From the NCBI GenBank assembly GCA_017795085.1, contig CP051246.1, positions 1-64,000 on the forward strand: a stretch of 64,000 bases of DNA. Reading direction: 5' to 3'. The notes beneath the pieces are model-generated. The model ran no database searches and was not told the DNA's origin. It saw nothing but the letters and a program-made list of their open reading frames with translations. The stretch is from Salegentibacter sp. GTDB lineage: Bacteria; Bacteroidota; Bacteroidia; Flavobacteriales; Flavobacteriaceae. Made by a program: the position numbers and the translations under genes. This document shows, piece by piece, positions 25,974 to 34,016 of the stretch (position 1 is the stretch's first letter; each line of letters opens with the position of its first letter).

Positions 25974-26900
25974 CTATTTACTCCTGGCTTCCCTTTCCAT
26001 TGGCAGTAAACATTCATAAATTATTTTATTTATGGGTGTGGGGATATTTAATTTTTCACCTTCCCTAACAATATAACCATTAAAATTCTCTAATTCTGAA
26101 GCTTTGCTTTCCATTAAATCCCGTTGTGTAGAAGCGGTAGTCCCGGCAGGTTGACTATTGATAAGTTCAAAAGATTTTTTAAGATGCTCATCATTTAAAG
26201 GGATTTCCTTAGCCTTTGCCAGGGCTTTAATTTCCCGAGCCGTTTCCAGCATCATATCGTATAGATATTTACTTTCCCTGATTTTATCTATTGGCACACG
26301 GGTTAAACCGCCAATTCCGCTGATGGTAGCAATAAATAGGAATTTTTTCCAAATTTCAAGCTGAATGTTGTCAGGATTTACATTAGTGATTTTAGCCTTT
26401 TCAAAGGCCGTTTTTAATTGTTGAATTCTTGAAGTTTTTGAATTATCAATTTCACCAAAAGTGATACGCGGTTCAAAAGATACGTGTTTGATTTTCCCTG
26501 GTTTTTCTATAAAACTGATCAAATGGCAAAGTCCTGCCAGTACATTTTTCTTCGGAAGGATTTCCAGTAATTTTTCGGCATTATCGGCGCCGTTTTGTAA
26601 AGGCAAAACCATTGTGTCAGCAGAAATTACAGGTTTCAATTGCTTTGCTATTTCCTGAATTTGCCATGATTTTACCGCTAAAATCACTAAATCGGGCGTA
26701 GCTACTTCAGCTAAATTATCGGTAGCGAGTTTAGGCTGTACTTTAATGTTCCCGTTAATGCTTTCAACTTCCAGTCCGTTTTTTTGAATCGCTTCCAAAT
26801 GTTTTCCACGGGCAATAAAACTAACAGGATATCCTGCTTTTGCTAGTCGGCCGCCAAAATAGCCACCCACGCCGCCGGTTCCGAAGATTAAAAATTCCAT
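25974..26900 (-). CDS. panE: Ketopantoate reductase family protein
   Basis: A 308-residue NADPH-dependent reductase. The N-terminal dinucleotide-binding motif is GTGGVGGYFGGRL (7-19). The LPLQNGADN segment and the C-terminal helical ApbA_C domain follow. PanE reduces 2-dehydropantoate to pantoate in pantothenate/CoA synthesis, but many paralogues act on other 2-keto acids. No other pantothenate genes are nearby, so the exact substrate is less certain than the family. Confidence 0.85.
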   Translation of the reverse strand: MEFLIFGTGGVGGYFGGRLAKAGYPVSFIARGKHLEAIQKNGLEVESINGNIKVQPKLATDNLAEVATPDLVILAVKSWQIQEIAKQLKPVISADTMVLPLQNGADNAEKLLEILPKKNVLAGLCHLISFIEKPGKIKHVSFEPRITFGEIDNSKTSRIQQLKTAFEKAKITNVNPDNIQLEIWKKFLFIATISGIGGLTRVPIDKIRESKYLYDMMLETAREIKALAKAKEIPLNDEHLKKSFELINSQPAGTTASTQRDLMESKASELENFNGYIVREGEKLNIPTPINKIIYECLLPMEREARSK

Positions 26901-27069
26901 AGTTCCAGTTTTTCAGGATAAAAATAAAATTAAGAATCAGACCTGCCTAAAAGATTTGTGAGTTTGTGCCAAAAAAATATAAGTTGGGCTAATTTTTTTA
27001 AACTTTGAACGTTTTAAGGATAATGAAAGCTTATCTTTTTTATTTTTACAGAAAATCTGAGGTCACCTT

Positions 27070-27948
27070 ATGAGCACATCTTTTGAAAAGTACCAGAAAC
27101 GCCGATTGATCTCTTCTTATTTTTCGGTGGTTATTAGTATAGGTTTAGTACTTTTTTTATTGGGAATGTTAGGTATGCTGGTCTTAAATACCAAAAAGGT
27201 GGCCGATCATTTTAAAGAACAAATTGCTCTTACCGTATATTTAAAAGACAATGCCAAAGAGGTAGAAATTGAAGATCTCAAAAAGAGTTTGGCGATGGCT
27301 GAATATACCAAATCTACCGTTTATGTGTCTAAAGAAGATGCTGCCGAAACCCATAGTAAAGAAATAGGCGAAGATTTTATGGAGTTTTTAGGCTATAATC
27401 CGTTGCAAAATTCCATTGATGTGTATATGAACGCTGATTTTGTTTCTTCGGAACAGGTTAATGAGATTGCTACAGAACTCACCGCCAAAAATTTTGTTGA
27501 TGAGGTGGTATACGATAAACCCCTAATTGCCCTGCTCAATGAAAATGTAAAGAAAATAAGTCTGTGGATACTCATTGCCAGTGGCCTTTTCCTTTTTATT
27601 GCGGTTTTGCTTATTAACAGCTCTATTCGACTTTCAGTATACTCCAAGCGATTTACGATTAAAACCATGCAAATGGTGGGTGCTACTAAAGGTTTTATCC
27701 GTCGTCCTTTTATCTGGCAAAGTGTGAAACTGGGAATGATTGGTGCTTTTCTTGCTTTAATAGGTATGGCGGGAATTTTATATTATCTAAATAACAGCTT
27801 TCCGGAACTTAATCTTACCGGCGATGTAAAACTGTTACTTTCGCTATTTATAGGCGTTTTTCTTATGGGAGTAATTATTACCTGGTTAAGTACATTTTTT
27901 GCCACTTCCCGCTTCCTAAATTTAAAGACCGACGAATTATATTATTGA
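27070..27948 (+). CDS. ftsX: Cell division protein FtsX-like permease
   Basis: A 292-residue inner-membrane protein. One membrane segment lies near residues 16-40, then a periplasmic domain with the FtsX extracellular pattern (ALTVYLKDNAKEVEI). Three C-terminal membrane segments contain the FtsX core (KRFTIKTMQMVGATKGFIRRPF). With the ATPase FtsE it controls peptidoglycan hydrolases at the division site. In many flavobacteria ftsX is followed by a DUF3098 gene and uppP; here a 530-base repeat-containing gap follows instead. Confidence 0.9.
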   Translation: MSTSFEKYQKRRLISSYFSVVISIGLVLFLLGMLGMLVLNTKKVADHFKEQIALTVYLKDNAKEVEIEDLKKSLAMAEYTKSTVYVSKEDAAETHSKEIGEDFMEFLGYNPLQNSIDVYMNADFVSSEQVNEIATELTAKNFVDEVVYDKPLIALLNENVKKISLWILIASGLFLFIAVLLINSSIRLSVYSKRFTIKTMQMVGATKGFIRRPFIWQSVKLGMIGAFLALIGMAGILYYLNNSFPELNLTGDVKLLLSLFIGVFLMGVIITWLSTFFATSRFLNLKTDELYY

Positions 27949-28001
27949 TTAAATGGTTAATTGGTGGGGATTCCTTAATTGGTTTCGCCACGAATTTTGT
28001 A

Positions 28002-28038
28002 TCCCCCTCTCCCTCAGGAAGAGGTTGGGTGAGGGCTT
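28002..28038 (+). repeat. Dispersed repeat, CTCTCCCTCAGG...GGTGAGGG family
   Basis: A hairpin-forming element related to those at 14021-14060 and 20158-20190. All three lie in the same orientation and outside genes. Confidence 0.65.
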
Positions 28039-28411
28039 TCCTTGAGCAATAAGTTTTATTCTATCCGGACTCAGTCAAGTTAAATCGGTAATCCGTGATT
28101 CGTTAATTGGTTTTGCCGCGAATTCACCAATGTTCTCTAAGCCTTTTGCGAAAAGCCTCACGCGCTTTACGGGAAAAAATAGATTTCTTGATCAATTTTA
28201 TCTTCTAAATCATACCTGCCAGGAATTCATAAAATTTCTCTGTGCACTTCGCGTGAAATTAAATTCCTCAATCTAATTCTACGCTGTTATATTTTTAAAA
28301 TATACTTTTTTTACTAAAATGAAAACGTTGTAGTTTCTCTAAACTATTGATTTTGCTTAGTTTTTTGTTTCTCATAACTTCAAGAGAGCGGGGTTTAAAT
28401 CTTCAAAAACC

Positions 28412-28454
28412 TGATGCTCGTCATAAAAAACACAGTTGTTGTGCCGCAACTTTG
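28412..28454 (+). promoter_or_regulatory. FNR/CRP-like site and -7 element upstream of the YceI-porin genes
   Basis: TGAT-GCTC-GTCA (28412-28423) is one base off the perfect TGAT-N4-ATCA palindrome. CAACTTTG at 28447-28454 fits TAnnTTTG with one mismatch. The site centre is 29.5 bases before the -7 element, which is identical to the site at 32459-32502. This corresponds to about -41.5 from the transcription start, the classical position for activation by CRP/FNR proteins. Confidence 0.45.
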
Positions 28455-28478
28455 TACCAAACTTAAAAACCTAATGTT

Positions 28479-29063
28479 ATGAGAACTTTTGTAAGAACAA
28501 GCCTACTAGTTAATATGTTTTTCTTTCTGCTGGTCGCTGGAACTTTGCAAGCCCAAACTTATAAGATGCAATCTTCTTCTAAAATTATTGTAGAAGGAAC
28601 TTCAAATATTCACGATTGGAAACTTGACGCTACAAAAAAACAGGGAACCGCTGAACTGCAAACCGAAGGGAATGAACTTACCGGGATAAAAAGCTTAAAA
28701 GTGATTATTCCTGCTGAAGGTCTTGATAGCGGAAAAAGCGGAATGGATAAAAATACTTATAAAGCTTTAAAAACCGATGACTATGAAAACATCGAGTTTC
28801 AATTGAAATCGGTTAATAGCATTGAAAGTAAAGGTAGTAATGCCTACGCCTTGCAAACTATCGGTAACCTAAAGATTGCGGGACAAACCAGAGAAATTCC
28901 AATAGCGTGTACCGCTGTTTTAAACGGCAGTAAGCTAGAACTTTCAGGAGAGAAAACCTTCAATATGACCGATTATAAAGTAGATCCGCCAACAGCAATG
29001 TTTGGTTCTATTAAAACCGGTGATGAAGTGACTATAAAATTTAAAACCTCATTTTCTAAATAA
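28479..29063 (+). CDS. YceI family periplasmic protein
   Basis: A 194-residue secreted protein with a signal peptide ending near LQAQ. The rest is the YceI lipocalin-like barrel (VEGTSNIHDWKLDA near the start, TIGNLKIAGQTREI in the middle, DPPTAMFGSIKTGDEVTIKF at the end). YceI proteins bind isoprenoid-type lipids, and some are induced by acid or osmotic stress; the physiological ligand here is unknown. It is followed 25 bases later by a porin gene, and a second YceI gene lies beyond that. The promoter carries an FNR/CRP-like site. Confidence 0.88.
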   Translation: MRTFVRTSLLVNMFFFLLVAGTLQAQTYKMQSSSKIIVEGTSNIHDWKLDATKKQGTAELQTEGNELTGIKSLKVIIPAEGLDSGKSGMDKNTYKALKTDDYENIEFQLKSVNSIESKGSNAYALQTIGNLKIAGQTREIPIACTAVLNGSKLELSGEKTFNMTDYKVDPPTAMFGSIKTGDEVTIKFKTSFSK

Positions 29064-29088
29064 ACATTCAACTTAAAATTACAAGACC

Positions 29089-30357
29089 ATGAAAAATTCA
29101 CTTAAATATTTCGGACTTATAGCCTTCGTGCTTTTTGGATTCCAAATGCAGGCGCAGGAACGTGACCTTGATAACTTCAGGCCATTAGATCAACGCGGAT
29201 TACACATTTTTGAAGCCCCTAAGGATACCGTTTCTACCTTTGATGGTCTTCAGGTTAGGGTAGGAGGAGCCTCCACTATTCAGTTCCAGGCACTAGACCA
29301 CGAAAACTCTGGGGTAGCCCTTATTAAATTGGGCAGCAACTTTAACCTGCCTACTGCCAACTTAGATTTGGATGTGCAGTTGTATGACGGAGTTAGAATG
29401 CACTTACGTACTTATCTTTCTTCTCGTCACCACCCAGAGCCTTATGTAAAGGATGGGTATATTCAAATTGATAAACTGGATTTTGTAAGCCCTGGTTTTA
29501 TGGAAGATTTTATGAATAAAACTACCGTAAAGATCGGGCATATGGAAAACAACTACGGTGATGCTCACTTTAGAAGAACCGATAACGCCCAGGCTATTTA
29601 CAACCCCTTTGTGGGAAACCTGATTATGGATGCCTTTACCACTGAAGTTGGTGCTGAGGTATACTACCGCGATAATGGATTTATCGGGATGGTAGGTGCT
29701 ACCAACGGTAAACTAAACCAATCTCCCGAATATTCTGAAGCCAATGGTGTTTCCTGGTTGGCGAAACTAGGTTATGATAACCAGCCTTTTGCTGATGCCG
29801 ATGATTTGAGATGGCGATTAACCGGGTCTGTTTATCACACTAATCAGGTAGCCAATTCTTATCTGTACAGTGCAGATCGTGCGGGATCAAGATATTATCT
29901 GGTAATGGAAAACCCCGAAGCCAGTGCAGCCGGAAACTTTAGGTCTGGCCGTTACAATCCTAACTTTGGCAATGAAGTAACTGCCTTTATGGTAAACCCA
30001 TTTGTAAAGTATGGCGGTCTTGAATTCTTTGGAACTTTGGAGCACTCTAGTGGAAAACGCAGTACTGAAACAGACACCAGATCTTTCACCCAACTTGCGG
30101 GAGAATTGATCTACCGATTTGGACCGAATGAGAACTTTTATATCGGTGGCCGTTATAACACCGTAGAAGGTGAAGAAGCAAACGGGAATGACATCGATAT
30201 TGACAGAACTCAGTTAAGTGCGGGTTGGTTTATGACCAAGAATATCCTGGCAAAAGTGGAATATGTAAATCAAAACTACAACGGATTTAATCCGGAAACC
30301 ATCTTCCATGAAGGACAATTCAACGGACTTATGCTAGAAGCAGCAATTAGTTTTTAA
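29089..30357 (+). CDS. Putative outer membrane porin
   Basis: A 422-residue protein with a signal peptide ending near QMQAQ (about residue 23). It has a pattern of alternating hydrophobic and polar residues throughout, rich in Tyr, Asn, Gly and Asp, and a terminal phenylalanine (AAISF). These are the marks of an outer-membrane beta-barrel. Motifs such as DLDVQLYDGVRMHLRTYLSS and KIGHMENNYGD resemble phosphate-selective-type or DUF-labelled Bacteroidota porins. The substrate is not evident. It sits between two YceI genes and is followed by a strong terminator. Confidence 0.7.
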   Translation: MKNSLKYFGLIAFVLFGFQMQAQERDLDNFRPLDQRGLHIFEAPKDTVSTFDGLQVRVGGASTIQFQALDHENSGVALIKLGSNFNLPTANLDLDVQLYDGVRMHLRTYLSSRHHPEPYVKDGYIQIDKLDFVSPGFMEDFMNKTTVKIGHMENNYGDAHFRRTDNAQAIYNPFVGNLIMDAFTTEVGAEVYYRDNGFIGMVGATNGKLNQSPEYSEANGVSWLAKLGYDNQPFADADDLRWRLTGSVYHTNQVANSYLYSADRAGSRYYLVMENPEASAAGNFRSGRYNPNFGNEVTAFMVNPFVKYGGLEFFGTLEHSSGKRSTETDTRSFTQLAGELIYRFGPNENFYIGGRYNTVEGEEANGNDIDIDRTQLSAGWFMTKNILAKVEYVNQNYNGFNPETIFHEGQFNGLMLEAAISF

Positions 30358-30368
30358 GTTGAATACCG

Positions 30369-30411
30369 GCCCCGGATGCTCCCTCCTAACGAGTTTCGCC
30401 GGGGCTTTTTT
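30369..30411 (+). terminator. Terminator after the porin gene
   Basis: GCCCCGG (30369-30375) pairs with CCGGGGC (30399-30405), followed by six T. It separates the first YceI-porin unit from the second YceI gene. Confidence 0.8.
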
Positions 30412-30432
30412 GACAATAATTTATAAGTTCAA

Positions 30433-30490
30433 TCGTCACTTCGAGTGATTTTAATGTAGCGAGAGCGGAATTAAAATAGTAGCGAGAAGT
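30433..30490 (+). repeat. Dispersed repeat, GTCACTTCGAG...AGCGAGAAGTA family
   Basis: CGTCACTTCGAGTG followed by a TAGCGAGAGCGGAATT...AGTAGCGAGAAGTA segment, just before the second YceI gene. A related CGAGAAGTAG sequence occurs at 46793-46830, and a relative based on CGACTGCGCTCGACGTGACA lies at 40313-40372. Confidence 0.5.
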
Positions 30491-30516
30491 ATTTATCAAA
30501 AACAAACCCCGGAATT

Positions 30517-31107
30517 ATGAAAACCTACTTTTTGCTCTTCTGTTTATTTCTTTCTGTAGGTATAGGTTTTTCACAAACCAACCTGGAGACCCGGGAAGTG
30601 AAAATTCTTTCGGGAAGCAGTCTTAGTATCTCCGGTAATACCAATATCAACGAGTTTGAATGCGATTTTAATACGCACGAATTTCAGGAGGAGACTATTA
30701 AAGTAAATTTTATTAAAAAAAGTGGCACTTTTAATTTTAGTAACAGTGTACTTCCTTTGAAAAATGAAAAATTCGATTGCGGGAATCGGCGTATCAATAA
30801 AGATTTTAATGAGCTCCTTAAAACTGATAAACATTCGAGAATTTTATTAAAAGTCAAACAAATTCAAATGCAGGATAAAGAGAATGCCAGGGTGACTTTA
30901 AACTTTCAAATTGCCGGGGTAGATAAAGAATATACTTTTCCGGTAGAAGTTTCAGGCGAAGATGAACTTTGCTTTAACGGTAGCCTGGCTCTGAATATCA
31001 CCGATTTTAACCTGGAAGCTCCAAGCAAAGTTTTTGGACTTATTGTAATTGAAGAAGAAATAGACATCAATTTTAACCTGAATATTAAAACCCATGCCAA
31101 ATCTTAA
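30517..31107 (+). CDS. YceI-like periplasmic protein
   Basis: A 196-residue protein with a signal peptide ending near IGFSQ. It is a divergent YceI fold: the barrel order matches (SISGNTNINEFECDF, then VTLNFQIAGVDKEYTFPV, then LEAPSKVFGLIVIEEEIDINF), but many consensus positions differ from the first YceI protein. Its end overlaps the CoA-transferase start by 14 bases, so the two are translationally linked. The pairing of a lipid-binding-like periplasmic protein with a cytosolic CoA transferase is unusual. Confidence 0.75.
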   Translation: MKTYFLLFCLFLSVGIGFSQTNLETREVKILSGSSLSISGNTNINEFECDFNTHEFQEETIKVNFIKKSGTFNFSNSVLPLKNEKFDCGNRRINKDFNELLKTDKHSRILLKVKQIQMQDKENARVTLNFQIAGVDKEYTFPVEVSGEDELCFNGSLALNITDFNLEAPSKVFGLIVIEEEIDINFNLNIKTHAKS

Positions 31108-32371
31108 TATCGTCTCTGCCGCTGAAGCAGTACGTTGTGTGAAATCTGGTGACCGCGTATTTTTACAAGGTGCCGCGATGACTCCAAATACCTTAATCGA
31201 TGCACTTTGCGAGCGCCATAATGAACTTAAAGAAGTAGAATTAATTCAAATTCATACCGAAGGTTCGGCAAGATATACCGAAAAACCCTATAGCGATGCT
31301 TTTATCACCAATTCCTGTTTTGTGGGCGGCAATGTGAGAAAAGCAGTAAATACTGAATCCGGAGCTTACATCCCTATTTTCTTAAGTGAAATTCATACCC
31401 TTTTCCGCAGAAACATTTTACCCTTGGATGTAGCATTTATCCAGGTTTCTCCACCAGATAAACACGGGTATTGTTCGCTTGGAGTTTCGGTAGATATTGC
31501 TTTACCGGCTATCCAAACGGCTAAAAAGGTAATCGCACAAATCAATCCACAGGTGCCGAGAACACACGGTGATGGAATTATTCACGTGAGCCAGATTTCC
31601 TCGGCAATTGAAGTTGATATACCCATTCACGCCTCACATATCACCGAAGCCACTGAGATTGAAAAGCAAATAGGCCACCACGTAGCCGGGCTTATTGAAG
31701 ATGGAGCCACCCTGCAAATGGGAATTGGCGGCATTCCAAATGTGGTTTTAAACAACCTTAAAAATCATAAAAACCTGGGGATTCATACCGAAATGTTTTC
31801 CGACGGGATTTTACCGTTAGTTGAATCGGGTGTAATTACCGGGACGCATAAAAAGATTAAAACCGGGAAACTGGTTACCTGTTTTGCGGTGGGTTCGCCC
31901 AAACTTTACGATTTTATTGACGATAACCCCATAGTGCATTTTAAAGAGGCTGCTTATACCAATGATACCGCTATAATTCGACAAAACCCTAAAGTAACCG
32001 CTATCAATTCAGCCATTGAGATTGATCTTACCGGACAGGTTTGTGCCGATACTATCGGGAAGTTTCAATATTCCGGAGTGGGCGGGCAAATGGATTTTAT
32101 TCGCGGGGCTTCCCTTTCTGAAGGTGGAAAGCCGATAATTGCGATGCCTTCGGTTACCAACAAGGGAATTTCCAAAATCGTTCCTTTCTTAAAAGAAGGG
32201 GCAGGTGTAACTACCACGCGGGCACACGTGCATTATATAGCTACTGAATATGGCGTGGTAAACTTATATGGGAAGAATCTAAAGCAACGCGCAAAAGCTT
32301 TAATCTCCATCGCACATCCCGATCACCGGGAAAACCTGGAAAAAGAAGTTTTTGAACGATTTAAAAGTTAA
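31094..32371 (+). CDS. Acetyl-CoA hydrolase/CoA-transferase family protein
   Basis: A 425-residue cytosolic enzyme of the Cat1 / 4-hydroxybutyrate CoA-transferase family. It shows GDRVFLQGAAMTPN near the N terminus, the glycine-rich LQMGIGGIPN loop, HTEMFSDG with the catalytic glutamate, and the GVGGQMDFIRGA motif. The family moves CoA between acetate and other short acids, or hydrolyses acetyl-CoA, often in fermentative or low-oxygen metabolism. It overlaps the second YceI gene and ends at a terminator. Confidence 0.88.
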   Translation: MPNLNIVSAAEAVRCVKSGDRVFLQGAAMTPNTLIDALCERHNELKEVELIQIHTEGSARYTEKPYSDAFITNSCFVGGNVRKAVNTESGAYIPIFLSEIHTLFRRNILPLDVAFIQVSPPDKHGYCSLGVSVDIALPAIQTAKKVIAQINPQVPRTHGDGIIHVSQISSAIEVDIPIHASHITEATEIEKQIGHHVAGLIEDGATLQMGIGGIPNVVLNNLKNHKNLGIHTEMFSDGILPLVESGVITGTHKKIKTGKLVTCFAVGSPKLYDFIDDNPIVHFKEAAYTNDTAIIRQNPKVTAINSAIEIDLTGQVCADTIGKFQYSGVGGQMDFIRGASLSEGGKPIIAMPSVTNKGISKIVPFLKEGAGVTTTRAHVHYIATEYGVVNLYGKNLKQRAKALISIAHPDHRENLEKEVFERFKS

Positions 32372-32388
32372 GGCTTGGTTGTAAAAAG

Positions 32389-32425
32389 CTAAAAAGCTTC
32401 TTCATTTATTTGAAGGGGCTTTTTG
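32389..32425 (+). terminator. Terminator after the CoA-transferase gene
   Basis: AGCTTCTTCA pairs with TGAAGGGGCT (two G-T pairs) around a short AT loop and is followed by TTTTTG. Confidence 0.75.
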
Positions 32426-32458
32426 ATTAATCTCAAAAAAATGTAAATCCTTGTTTAT

Positions 32459-32502
32459 ATGATTTTAATCATAAAAGTTTCAGGGTTTTCAGGCTAATTT
32501 TA
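32459..32502 (+). promoter_or_regulatory. Perfect FNR/CRP-like operator and -7 element upstream of the haemoglobin operon
   Basis: ATGATTTTAATCAT (32459-32472) is a perfect palindrome with the FNR-type core TGAT-N4-ATCA. TAATTTTA at 32495-32502 fits TAnnTTTG with one mismatch. The palindrome centre is 29.5 bases before the -7 element, which places it near -41.5. The local receiver-Crp protein (34934-35986) is the obvious candidate regulator. Confidence 0.6.
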
Positions 32503-32526
32503 TCATAGAATTTAAAACCTGAAGAT

Positions 32527-32808
32527 ATGAGACTTTATAAGAATCTTTTAGCCGATTTTGAAGAAATGACTATGGGATATTCCGCGATTGGAATTATCGC
32601 ATCCAGCTGTTTGGGATCTATTGCCGCTATGTTTATCTTGATGAATGGCCACAGCCTGGTAAATATGATCCAACTGTTTGTGGTGGTAATTGCCTGTATG
32701 GGCTTCAATACTACTATTTTAGCGCAATTAAAATCAAAAATTATTTTTAATTCCCTCTTGCTAAGTTTACTAATTTCCCTAATTTTTATTGTGATAAATC
32801 TATTTTAA
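32527..32808 (+). CDS. Small membrane protein, three predicted helices
   Basis: A 93-residue protein I do not recognise by family. It has three hydrophobic segments (about 18-38, 45-65 and 72-92), short loops and a cytosolic N terminus of about 16 residues. Its stop overlaps the start of the truncated haemoglobin as TAATG, so the two are translationally coupled and probably work together, for example in handling nitric oxide or oxygen at the membrane. An FNR/CRP-like operator precedes it. Confidence 0.75.
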   Translation: MRLYKNLLADFEEMTMGYSAIGIIASSCLGSIAAMFILMNGHSLVNMIQLFVVVIACMGFNTTILAQLKSKIIFNSLLLSLLISLIFIVINLF

Positions 32809-33197
32809 TGAAAGAGGATATAAAAACCCGGGAAGATGTTTATCGCCTTGTTTCCGGGTTCTATAAAAAAGTGAGAAAAAACCCTGAAATTGGTCATTTT
32901 TTCAATAAAAGCATAACCGACTGGGATGCACACCTGGAAAAACTCACCGACTTTTGGGAAAGCAGTTTGTTTTTTAAGGCAAAATACTTAGGAAATCCGC
33001 AAACTGCCCACGTGAAAGTTGATCGTGAAAATGAAAATAGCATTGGAGCTGAACATTTTGGCGTTTGGCTGAATCTATGGTTTGAAACCATAGATGAACT
33101 TTTTAAAGGTGAAGTAGCTTACCGCGCAAAAAACAATGCGAGAAAAATGTCTTCTCACCTACATCTGAAGATTTTTAAGGCAAGGGAAAGTCAATAA
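32808..33197 (+). CDS. Group III truncated haemoglobin
   Basis: A 129-residue 2/2-fold globin. The group III pattern is visible: an N-terminal VYRLVSGFYKKVRKNPEIGHFF helix, DWDAHLEKLTDFWESSLF, H68 in TAHVKV as the likely proximal haem ligand, and EHFGVWLNLWFETIDELF. Group III globins such as Campylobacter Ctb are tied to nitric oxide defence or low-oxygen respiration. It is the second gene of a two-gene operon under an FNR-like site, which suits an oxygen- or NO-related role. Confidence 0.9.
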   Translation: MKEDIKTREDVYRLVSGFYKKVRKNPEIGHFFNKSITDWDAHLEKLTDFWESSLFFKAKYLGNPQTAHVKVDRENENSIGAEHFGVWLNLWFETIDELFKGEVAYRAKNNARKMSSHLHLKIFKARESQ

Positions 33198-33198
33198 A

Positions 33199-33235
33199 AA
33201 AGAGGCTGTTGACAAATATTGTCAATAGCCTCTTT
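33199..33235. terminator. Bidirectional terminator after the haemoglobin gene
   Basis: AAAGAGGCT and TTGACAA on one arm pair with TTGTCAA and AGCCTCTTT on the other, a long hairpin with A and T flanks. It lies between the convergent haemoglobin and carbonic anhydrase genes. Confidence 0.85.
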
Positions 33236-33258
33236 CACGTTCTAATAAAAGCTTTCAG

Positions 33259-33281
33259 TTCCCCTTTGGGGGCTAGGGGGC
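33259..33281 (+). repeat. Dispersed repeat, CCCCTTTGGGGG type
   Basis: CCCCTTTGGGGGCTAGGGGG directly after the carbonic anhydrase stop (minus-strand gene). It is related to the element at 22832-22862. Confidence 0.4.
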
Positions 33282-33283
33282 TT

Positions 33284-33850
33284 TTATAAAAAATCCACCT
33301 CTCCGGAGTCAAGATTGTAATAAGCTGGAACAATTTTCACTTTTCCGTTTTCGGCCGCTTCTTTAATAATAGTAGAGCGGGTTTTAAGCTCTTCAGCTGT
33401 AAGCTCTGCATTCTTTTTTACCACGTCGTTCACTCCGGCATTTTTATCTGAAGCTGCAATTGCAGGAGCAATATGAGATACCAGGTGATTAAGGTTATAG
33501 CCGTTATCACCCCCCTGCATAGCCGCGGTTACTGCACCACAACTTTCGTGGCCCATTACTACAATAATTTCGGTATTTAAGTGTGCTACAGCATATTCCA
33601 TACTTGCGATTGATGAACTATTGGCAATATTTCCGGCAACACGCACGGTAAATAGTTCGCCCAGGCCAGTGTCAAAAGCCAATTCGGGTACTACACGACT
33701 ATCGGCACAACTTAAAATGATAGCATAAGGTGACTGCCCGCCGGTAAGTTCCTGGCGACGCGAGCTATCCTGTAATTTTCCGTCTTTTTTATCGGCAGTA
33801 AAGCGCTTGTTTCCTTGTTTTAATCGGTTTAAAACTTCTTCTTTAGTCAT
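33284..33850 (-). CDS. Beta-class carbonic anhydrase
   Basis: A 188-residue zinc enzyme that interconverts CO2 and bicarbonate. The signature residues are present: C48-x-D50-x-R52 in SCADSRV, and H101-x-x-C104 in GHESCGAV, giving the two Cys, one His and the Asp-Arg dyad. There is no signal peptide, so it is cytosolic. It is on the same strand as the universal stress, receiver-Crp and histidine kinase genes. A 10-bp inverted repeat in the gap to the stress protein gene may end or attenuate transcription between them. Confidence 0.93.
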   Translation of the reverse strand: MTKEEVLNRLKQGNKRFTADKKDGKLQDSSRRQELTGGQSPYAIILSCADSRVVPELAFDTGLGELFTVRVAGNIANSSSIASMEYAVAHLNTEIIVVMGHESCGAVTAAMQGGDNGYNLNHLVSHIAPAIAASDKNAGVNDVVKKNAELTAEELKTRSTIIKEAAENGKVKIVPAYYNLDSGEVDFL

Positions 33851-33969
33851 AATTTAAATCTTTTTAAACTGTCGTTTATAGTAAAATTGAAAAGCAAAAC
33901 CCAGAGGCTTTGCTTAAGCTATAAACATAACTATTTTGCTTAGATATTGCAAGATTTTCAGAAAATACA

Positions 33970-33999
33970 GTTCAATTTTAGTAATTTGAAATTGAACTT
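33970..33999. other. Inverted repeat between the stress protein and carbonic anhydrase genes
   Basis: AGTTCAATTT and AAATTGAACT form a perfect 10-bp inverted repeat with a 10-base loop. It could be a weak terminator of the universal stress gene or an operator for carbonic anhydrase. There is no strong T run on either strand. Confidence 0.4.
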
Positions 34000-34016
34000 T
34001 AACCAAAATTCACAAA

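Larger units (their letters stand above)
27949..28478. other. Intergenic region with repeats and a YceI promoter
   Basis: A 530-base gap. It holds the CCTCTCCCTCAGGAAGAGG...GGTGAGGG repeat (28002-28038), then non-coding sequence with scattered repeat fragments such as GGTTTCGCCACGAATT, and finally the YceI operon promoter (28412-28454). No gene is seen. Confidence 0.6.

Noticed and set aside
28187..28196. TTGATCAA sequence as an FNR site
   Set aside because: It lacks the four-base spacer between half-sites and is far from any promoter element.
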